From CAVTJL01 sp963752325 (GTDB taxonomy: Bacteria > Pseudomonadota > Alphaproteobacteria > Geminicoccales > Geminicoccaceae): a stretch of 64,000 bases of DNA. This document shows positions 56,231 through 64,000 of the stretch, piece after piece. Under the pieces are notes generated by a model. It was not told where the DNA came from, made no database searches, and was given only the letters and a program-made list of their open reading frames with translations. Position 1 is the first letter of the stretch; every line of letters begins with the position of its first letter. The position numbers and the translations under genes are program-made. The stretch spans positions 124,001 to 188,000 of the forward strand of contig CAVVXU010000022.1 in NCBI GenBank assembly GCA_963752325.1, read 5' to 3'.

Positions 56231-57063
56231 CTACCGCGCCACGAGCTCGAGCCCCGGCTCGTTGGCGACCAAAGCCTGGAGCCGCGCCATCTGCTCGGGC
56301 GGCAGACCCTGCAGCCAGATCCAGGCCTGCGTCGCCGATGTCCTTCTTCAGGGCCCGGTAGTCCGCGAGCAACGAAAGGTCCTCAGGATCAGGCTCTTCT
56401 TCTTTTTTGTCGGTTGTCGGGAATTCGTTTGTGCGCGGCGGCCTCGGCCGCGGCGGGTGCCGGCTCGAATTCGTTCGTGCAGCTTCCGCGGCGGCGGCCG
56501 GCGCGGGCTCAGGAGCGCTCGGGGGCGGCGCAGGCTCGGCTGGGAATTCGTTCGTGCAAAGCGCTGCGGCCTCGCCGGCGGGAAGGCTCACCTCCTCGTC
56601 CACCTCGACCGCGGGCTCGAGCAGCTCGGCCAGACGGGCCTTCCGGTGGCGCCAGAAGAGGTCGGTGGCGCGCTTCAGCTCCATCTGCGCCTGGGTGCGG
56701 TAGCGCAGCGCCGTGGTCAGCGAGGCGCGCTCCTCGCGACCGTAGAGGTCGGTGCCGTGGCTGTGGCCCTTCATGCCGGGAACGTTGCCGGCCATCACCT
56801 CGGTCTCGACGCGGTCGGCGCGGATCTCCCGCCACATGGCGACGGCGATGGCCTCGACCTGTGCCAGCCTCGACCGCGTCCTCGGCCGTAGGCGGCGCGG
56901 ATGTCGGCGGCGAGCGACAAGAAGTCCGCGGGGTCTTCCTCGGGAAGGAGCAAAAAGCGCTTGGCGCGGAGGCCGTGCTTGAGGGCGTTCATGGAGGAGC
57001 GCGCCTTGCCTTCGGGGGTGTTCGGGCCGCGTTTCTTGGGCGGCGGTGGGCGGGATCGGGCAT
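56231..57063 (-). CDS. Uncharacterised alphaproteobacterial protein with repeated TNEF motif (frameshifted)
   Basis: Inferred product about 278 residues. It starts at ATG 57063 as MPDPAHRRP, then after restoring one C: KKRGPNTPEGKARSSMNALKHG, RFLLLPEEDPADFLSLAADIRAAY. Next come EAIAVAMWREIRADRVETEV, MKGHSHGTDLYGREERASLT and LKRATDLFWRHRKARL, an acidic Pro/Ala-rich linker with three TN(E/S)(F/S) units, and a C-terminus WIWLQGLPPEQMARLQALVAN to VAR. The NALKHGLRA type is common in Alphaproteobacteria, sometimes near mobile DNA, but its function is unknown. Further breaks lie near 56880 and 56340. Confidence 0.65.
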
Positions 57064-57101
57064 GGCTGGGGCTCCGGAGCAGACTGAGGGAAACCGGGGA
57101 G

Positions 57102-57147
57102 CTTATGCCGGAAGGCAAGATCCATGTCAAGGTCATATACCTATGAC
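57102..57147 (-). promoter_or_regulatory. Candidate promoter and palindrome before the gene at 57063
   Basis: On the minus strand TTGACA (57130-57125) and CATAAG (57107-57102) are 17 bases apart, a sigma-70-like arrangement about 40 bases before the start codon. Just upstream, GTCATA (57132-57137) and TATGAC (57142-57147) form a 6-bp inverted repeat with a 4-base gap, extended by CAAG/CTTG, a possible operator. Confidence 0.45.
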
Positions 57148-58208
57148 TTGTCCACTACATCTGCCAGCTGGGCCGATGCATGGGACCTCGAGCGGCAATC
57201 AGCTGCAACTGCGAGTCCGGACCTCAAGCTGGTCTCGCTCTGTGGCCCCTCCAGATCGGAAAGCGGCGAGAGCCGGTTGGCGCGTTCGCGTGACCAGGAT
57301 GGCCCCCGTCAAGCGGCCAACCCCAGCCGCGACAGCAGTGCCGGCACGAAAAGCCAGACAAGCCGTGCGAGCAGTTTCCGCCAGGTGGGCGTCTAGCCGA
57401 TCTTGCGATGCAGCCCGGAGCGGAACTTCGGCGCGCTTACTTTCTGGTCCGCAGGTCCAGGGCTCGTGGCAAGGATCCCCCCACCTAACAAAAGGTCATG
57501 GCGTCGGAGATTCGGTCGGGGGTGAGACAGGTCGCCCGAGGTCCTGAGATACGATGCTGCTACAGTGGCAGGCAATCACCAAGACGTCACTACGGCTGAC
57601 GATTCCTTCCATTTGGTATCAGAGCTCGTCAAGCGTCGTCGAGCTGCTAGCACAGATAATTCTCAGCCTAGACTGCGAAAACACCTGGATCTCATGTTGA
57701 TCGAGACCAGCGAGGCCCGATGTCATTTCGAGCGTAAACTCGACATGCCCTAGGACAGCAATTGATCCCGCCCCAAGCTTTGCAGTGCTCGTCTGGTATG
57801 ACATACTTTCGGCCATCGGTCTCTGGTCATTCCATAGCCTGGAGGTCAGAACATCCGACCCAGAATTGCATTGTTGGCAGATCATCCCGCCAATCCGAAG
57901 CTCCACTAGAGGATAGCTCCTGGCATCCTCTAACGATCGCACCGGCCGTCTGACGCTCCTCAACTAGACATTACGGTAGCAAATCTGCAGACACTCTTTC
58001 AGAATCGATACCTTGTTCCGGCTGAGTAGCGAGAGCAGCACGTGCAGTCTCGTCATCAACGTTCACATTCGCCCGATACGGGCTGACGTATCTGAATCTT
58101 CAAGTTCGGTTGAGGGCATCGATCCGCACGAGGTGCATAATAGCCCGTTCAGTCTACGCGCTTGCCTTCTTGCCGCACGCAGACAATATCCTACTCCCTC
58201 AGCTCGCC
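57148..58208. other. Gene-poor stretch of lower GC content
   Basis: About 1 kb with no supported gene. From about 57540 to 58200 the base composition falls to near 50% G+C, unlike the rest of the window, and frames on both strands are short, cysteine/serine-rich and lack ribosome sites. It may be decayed or foreign DNA. No transposase, integrase or tRNA remnant can be recognised. Confidence 0.5.
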
Positions 58209-58835
58209 CTACTGCCGCGCCCCCGCGAGCCTGACCGTCGCCAGGCCCGCGCCGATCAGAAGCGTGCCGCCGATGCGGTTGACGAGGCGGAGCACTCTCG
58301 GGCTGCGGACGGTGCGCCGCGCGCGGGCGGCGAGGAGGGCGTAGGCGACCGCGTTGACGAAGGCGAGGGTGAGGAAGGTGGCCTCGAGGAGGATGGCCTG
58401 GGTGAGGAAGCTGCCGTGCGGATCGATGAACTGCGGCAGGAAGGCGATGAAAAAAGTGATGCCCTTGGGGTTGAGGGCGGTGACGAGCCAGGCGTGGCCG
58501 AGCATGCGGGCGGGTGCGACGGCATCGGTGCGCGGGCGGGCGTCGAGGCGGTCGCCGGCGCGCCAGAGCTTGATGCCGAGCCAGACGAGATAGGCCGCAC
58601 CGATCCATTTGAGCACGGTGAAGATCGTGGCCGAGGCGGCGAGCAGCGCGCCGACGCCGGCAAGGGAAAGAGTCATGGCGGTGAAGTCGCCGAGCGCCAC
58701 GCCCGCCGCCATCGGCAGCGCCACGCGCCAGCCCTGCCCCAGCGCGTAGGAGACGACGAGCAGCACGGTGGGCCCCGGGATCACGAGGAGGACCGAGGAG
58801 GCGGCAACGAAGAGAAGCCAAGTGTGGAACAGCAT
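58209..58835 (-). CDS. LysE/RhtB-family amino-acid exporter
   Basis: 208 residues, six hydrophobic segments, the normal size. Motifs: VIPGPTVLLVVSYALGQGWR near 18-37 (the conserved PGP), ALPMAAGVALGDF, WIGAAYLVWLGIKLWRA near 74, and ALNPKGITFFIAFLPQF near 119. It exports amino acids or homoserine lactone-like molecules. ATG 58835 begins MLFHTWLLF; the longer frame to 58877 lacks a ribosome site. It stands alone. Confidence 0.92.
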   Translation of the reverse strand: MLFHTWLLFVAASSVLLVIPGPTVLLVVSYALGQGWRVALPMAAGVALGDFTAMTLSLAGVGALLAASATIFTVLKWIGAAYLVWLGIKLWRAGDRLDARPRTDAVAPARMLGHAWLVTALNPKGITFFIAFLPQFIDPHGSFLTQAILLEATFLTLAFVNAVAYALLAARARRTVRSPRVLRLVNRIGGTLLIGAGLATVRLAGARQ

Positions 58836-59023
58836 TTTTGTCACTCGACGGGTGTGTTGTGCGGGAGATCCAGCCACAGGCGGGAGGGCGTTGTCGAGGG
58901 GCCATCATCATGGCTGGCCGGCTCGGCGGGCCTTGACCGCTCCGGCGCCCGGTGCTGCACGGGCGCGGGCTTTCGGATCTGCTCAAGGCCGGAGCGCCGG
59001 CCCGCTCGGCGAGGGAGAAAAAG

Positions 59024-59506
59024 ATGGCAACGGCGACGCGCGCCACCCGGATGCTGGAGCAGGCCGGCGTCTCCTTCACCGTCCACACCTACGACTACGA
59101 TCCGAATGCGGACCGTATCGGCATGCAGGCCGCCGAGGCGCTGGGCGAGGCGCCGGCGCGCGTGCTGAAGACGCTGATGGCGATGGTGGACGAGAAGCCG
59201 GTCTGCGCCATCGTGCCGTCCGACCACGAGGTGGCGCTGAAGAAGCTGGCGGCGGCGTTCGGCGGCAAGTCGGCCAGGATGATGAAGCCCGCCGAGGCCG
59301 AGCGCATCTCCGGCTACAAGGTGGGTGGCATCAGCCCGTTCGGGCAGAAGCGCAAGCTTCCCACCGCCATCGAGTCCGGGGCGCTGGCGCACGAGCTCGT
59401 TTTCATCAATGGCGGTCAACGGGGGCTGCAGGTTCGCCTGGATCCGAAGGCGGCGCAGCGGCTGCTGGCGGCGGTGGCGGCCCCGCTCGTGGCAGACGCG
59501 GCTTGA
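59024..59506 (+). CDS. ybaK: Cys-tRNA(Pro) deacylase YbaK/EbsC
   Basis: 160 residues with the YbaK fold: ATRATRMLEQAGVSFTVHTYDYDP, RVLKTLMAMVDEKPVCAIVPSD with the key Lys in LKTL, LKKLAAAFGGKSARMM, and the catalytic GGISPFGQKRKLPTAIE near 113-129. It hydrolyses mischarged Cys-tRNA(Pro). ATG 59024 follows GAGGGAG. Length and motif order are typical. Confidence 0.93.
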   Translation: MATATRATRMLEQAGVSFTVHTYDYDPNADRIGMQAAEALGEAPARVLKTLMAMVDEKPVCAIVPSDHEVALKKLAAAFGGKSARMMKPAEAERISGYKVGGISPFGQKRKLPTAIESGALAHELVFINGGQRGLQVRLDPKAAQRLLAAVAAPLVADAA

Positions 59507-59598
59507 GCGACCGGTCTTGCGGGCCCGGCGGCGCTCGGCTTGACAGGACCCTATGCCGAGGGCAACGCTGGAGCGGACGCCTCTGATCGGAGACCCTG

Positions 59599-60207
59599 AT
59601 GCGCGTGATGGCCGCGTCGCTGGCCTTGGCCCTGACGGCACCCGTGGTGGCTTTTGCCGACGACATCACCGACCAGATCGACCAGGCGAAGGCGGCCTAT
59701 CAGCAGGGCGACGTCGCCGGCGCCGTCTCGGACCTCGACTTCGCGATGCAGGCCCTCAAGGGCAAGCTCGGCGAGGCCCTTCTCACGACCTTCCCCGACC
59801 CGCCCGACGGATGGACCGCGGAGGCGGCAAAGAGCGGCGAGAGCGGCGGCAGCATTCCCTTCCTCGGCGGCGGCACGATGCTGAGCCGGACCTACCACGA
59901 GGCCTCGGGCGGCGGCTCGATCGAGGCGCAGCTGATGACCGGCGGCTCCTTGATGCAGGGGCTGGCGTCGATGTTCATGAACCCGCAGCTCCTCGCGGCC
60001 CAGCCCAACGCCAAGCGCATCCGGGTCGGCCGCGAGGCGGCGGTCGTGACCTACAATCCCGACGACAAAAGTGGCCAGCTCGTGCTCAGCCTGGGCGGCA
60101 AGGTGTCGATCATGCTGCAGGGACATGATCTGGCCGACAGCGACCCCATGGTGGCGCTGATCAACAAATGGGACCTGAAGAAGGTCAAGGAGATGGCCGG
60201 CGACTGA
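59599..60207 (+). CDS. Conserved secreted protein of unknown function
   Basis: 202 residues with a signal peptide (MAASLALALTAPVVAFADD). The mature part begins with a TPR-like helix pair (DQIDQAKAAYQQGDVAGAV, LDFAMQALKGKLGEAL), then FPDPPDGWTAEAA, a Gly/Ser-rich segment, RVGREAAVVTYNPDD and a hydrophobic KVSIMLQGHDLAD ending VKEMAGD. I recall similar uncharacterised periplasmic proteins but no function. It precedes the liv operon by 116 bases; a compound hairpin between them suggests separate transcripts. Confidence 0.75.
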   Translation: MRVMAASLALALTAPVVAFADDITDQIDQAKAAYQQGDVAGAVSDLDFAMQALKGKLGEALLTTFPDPPDGWTAEAAKSGESGGSIPFLGGGTMLSRTYHEASGGGSIEAQLMTGGSLMQGLASMFMNPQLLAAQPNAKRIRVGREAAVVTYNPDDKSGQLVLSLGGKVSIMLQGHDLADSDPMVALINKWDLKKVKEMAGD

Positions 60208-60224
60208 CGGTCACGGCGGCCCAG

Positions 60225-60265
60225 GCTCCAGCCGGCGCAGGAGGCGCCTGCGCAGGGCCTGGAGC
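60225..60265 (+). terminator. Compound hairpin between the secreted-protein gene and livH
   Basis: An outer stem GCTCCAG (60225-60231)/CTGGAGC (60259-60265) encloses an inner stem GCGCAGG (60235-60241)/CCTGCGC (60247-60253). It has no T-run, so it may terminate only partly or mark the 3' end of the preceding mRNA. Confidence 0.5.
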
Positions 60266-60323
60266 GGCCGAGACCCGGGCGGGCGCCTGCGGCGGTTGAA
60301 CCGAAGCTGAGGGCGCGACCAAC

Positions 60324-61238
<915 letters not shown>

Positions 61239-61241
61239 GCG

Positions 61242-62560
<1,319 letters not shown>

Positions 62561-62561
<1 letters not shown>

Positions 62562-63409
62562 TGGCGCGCCCGCTGCTCGCGGTCGAGCATCTCACGATGC
62601 GCTTCGGCGGCCTCGTCGCCATCGACGATCTCTCCTTCACGGCCTTCGATCGCGAGATCACGGCCATCATCGGCCCCAACGGCGCCGGCAAGACGACAGT
62701 GTTCAACTGCCTCACCGGCTTCTACAAGCCCTCGGCCGGCCAGCTCACCTTCGAGGGCAGGATGGGCCGGGTGCTGCTGGAGCGCCTGGACGGCTTTCGT
62801 ATCCCCCGCCAGGGTGTGGCCCGGACCTTCCAGAACATCCGGCTCTTCGCCGCCATGAGCGTGCTCGAGAACCTCGTGGTGGCCCAGCACAACCGGCTGA
62901 TGCAGGCCTCAGGCTACTCCATCCTGGGCCTCGTGGGCGCCTCGCGCTATCGCCACGCGCAGGAGGCCGCGATCGAGCGGGCACGCGGCTGGCTCGATCG
63001 CGTGGGTCTCACCGCCCAGGCCGACAGCTCGGCCGGCAGCCTGCCCTACGGCCAGCAGCGCAAGCTCGAGATCGCGCGTGCCATGTGCACCGAGCCGGCG
63101 CTCTTGTGCCTCGACGAGCCGGCGGCCGGCCTCAATCCGCGCGAGACGGCCGAGGTGAGCGGCCTGCTCCGCGACATCCGCGACAGCGAGGGCATCGGCG
63201 TGCTGCTGATCGAGCACGACATGGGCATGGTCATGGGCATCTCCGACCACATCATCGTTCTCGACTATGGCAGCAAGATCGCGGACGGCGCGCCTCTGGC
63301 GGTGCGCAGCGACCCGGCCGTCATCAAGGCCTATCTGGGCGAGACCGAGGCCGATGAGCTGCCGCCCGAGGTCGAGGCCGACATCGCGACACAGCGGGGC
63401 CCGGCCTGA
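62561..63409 (+). CDS. livG: Branched-chain amino acid ABC transporter ATPase LivG
   Basis: 282 residues. Walker A GPNGAGKTT is at 38-46; the LivG-type GVARTFQNIRLFAAMSVLENL is near 85-105, the signature-region LPYGQQRKLEIARA near 161, Walker B LLCLDEPAAGLNP near 181-193 and LLIEHDM near 214. The C-terminal 25 residues (ETEADELPPEVEADIA) are longer than usual. The signature begins LPYGQ, as usual in LivG. It overlaps livM and livF by one base each. Confidence 0.95.
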
Positions 63410-64000
63410 TGCTGGAGCTTCAGGACGTCGTCACCCGCTACGGCAACATCGAGGCCCTGCGCGGCGTCAGCGTGTCGGTCAAGCAGGGCCAGATCGTCAC
63501 CATCATCGGCGCCAATGGGGCCGGCAAGTCGACCCTGCTGATGACCGTCTGCGGCAGCCCCAAGCCCAGCGCCGGGCAGGTCCTCTTCGAGGGCCAGGAC
63601 ATCAGCGGGCTCGCCACCTACGACATCGTCAAGCTCGGCATCAGCCAGGCGCCGGAAGGCCGGCGGATCTTTCCGCGCATGACGGTGCTCGAGAACCTGC
63701 AGATGGGCACGGTGCCGACCGATGGACAGTATTTCGAGGAGGATGTGGAGCGGGTCTTCGCTCTCTTCCCGAGGCTCAAGGAAAGGTTGGGCCAGCGCGG
63801 CGGGACGCTGTCGGGCGGCGAGCAGCAGATGCTGTGCATCGGCCGGGCGCTGATGGCGCGGCCCCGCATGCTGCTGCTCGACGAGCCTTCGCTGGGCATC
63901 GCGCCCATCCTCGTGCGCCAGATCTTCGAGGCGATCGTCGATATCAACAAGAAGCAGGGCCTGACGATCCTCCTGGTCGAGCAGAACGCCTATCAGGCGC
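63409..64000 (+). CDS. livF: Branched-chain amino acid ABC transporter ATPase LivF (cut by window edge)
   Basis: The first 197 residues are visible. VVTRYGNIEALRGVSVSVKQG leads to Walker A GANGAGKST near 35-43; LGISQAPEGRRIFPRMTVLENL is the LivF-specific block; LSGGEQQMLCIGRALM near 142 is the signature, Walker B LLLDEPSLGIAP near 163, and ILLVEQNAY near 189 ends the window. Only the last 35-40 residues are missing. ATG 63409 overlaps the livG stop. Confidence 0.95.
   Translation, partial: MLELQDVVTRYGNIEALRGVSVSVKQGQIVTIIGANGAGKSTLLMTVCGSPKPSAGQVLFEGQDISGLATYDIVKLGISQAPEGRRIFPRMTVLENLQMGTVPTDGQYFEEDVERVFALFPRLKERLGQRGGTLSGGEQQMLCIGRALMARPRMLLLDEPSLGIAPILVRQIFEAIVDINKKQGLTILLVEQNAYQA

Noticed and set aside
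57619..57963. 114-codon minus-strand frame in the low-GC stretch
   Set aside because: No ribosome site, no recognisable family, and overlapped by other short frames; low GC makes stop-free runs less telling, but evidence is still lacking.

Overview
The window is GC-rich (roughly two thirds G+C by eye) and densely coding on both strands. It looks like the chromosome of a heterotrophic alphaproteobacterium, probably Rhodospirillales-like. Supporting signs are a DUF1127 protein, a one-chain indolepyruvate ferredoxin oxidoreductase, HspQ, a Zur-type Fur protein, an alphaproteobacterial PccA, a ROSE-like leader in front of a small heat-shock gene, and repeated branched-chain, TRAP and amino-acid uptake systems. 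I see no tRNA, rRNA, CRISPR array, insertion sequence or phage module.

Layout. 0-7.7 kb: 5' part of lysine 2,3-aminomutase (kamA), an amidohydrolase, a DUF1127 protein, a TauD-type dioxygenase, a complete TRAP transporter (dctP, dctQ, dctM), a secreted esterase and a DUF1349 protein. 7.7-16.7 kb: SbmA/YddA-type ABC transporter, ruvX, the large indolepyruvate oxidoreductase gene, a HAD phosphatase, a 2-hydroxyacid dehydrogenase, a small membrane protein and a lipoprotein. 16.9-25.7 kb: dacB, an amino-acid-binding protein, a GFA protein, xth, pccA, small proteins and the 3-oxo-tetronate pair otnK-otnC. 25.8-35.2 kb: hsp20 and a DnaJ-class co-chaperone, then an acyl-CoA (oxalyl-CoA-like) synthetase, a 2-dehydropantoate reductase-like protein, a ThDP enzyme, an EamA exporter, zur and ubiX. 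35.2-44.7 kb: mmsA, pepN, an MFS exporter, an MscS channel, a broken MerR-ATPase regulator, a beta-hydroxyacid dehydrogenase and hspQ. 44.8-57.1 kb: transaldolase, a DsbD-like secreted protein, a divergent PEP carboxylase, gpsA, a membrane/coiled-coil/HhH protein, a GMC oxidoreductase, an Atm1-type ABC exporter, histidine ammonia-lyase and an uncharacterised protein. 57.1-58.2 kb: a gene-poor, lower-GC stretch. 58.2-64 kb: a LysE exporter, a YbaK deacylase, a secreted protein and livH-livM-livG-livF, cut by the right edge.

Sequence quality matters when reading this annotation. Many genes are interrupted by single-base gains or losses, often in G, C or A runs, and these concentrate between about 45.2 and 57.1 kb, where nearly every gene is broken. 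Genes on either side are mostly intact. The pattern fits uncorrected sequencing errors better than real gene decay. For such genes I give the span of the inferred intact gene and the approximate break points.

Together the genes describe catabolism of carboxylic acids, sugar acids and amino acids. Uptake is by TRAP, Liv and family-3 binding-protein systems. Breakdown uses PccA, MmsA, a 3-hydroxyisobutyrate dehydrogenase-like enzyme, OtnK/OtnC, HutH and indolepyruvate oxidoreductase. A PEPC-like enzyme may add anaplerosis. Housekeeping stress functions (Hsp20, DnaJ-class protein, HspQ, RuvX, ExoIII) lie among them. I found no single clearly new multigene system. The most unusual items are a MerR regulator fused to a P-loop ATPase domain and carrying an in-frame TAG, an unexplained segment between two outward-facing terminators at 31.2-31.45 kb, and a very divergent PEP carboxylase.
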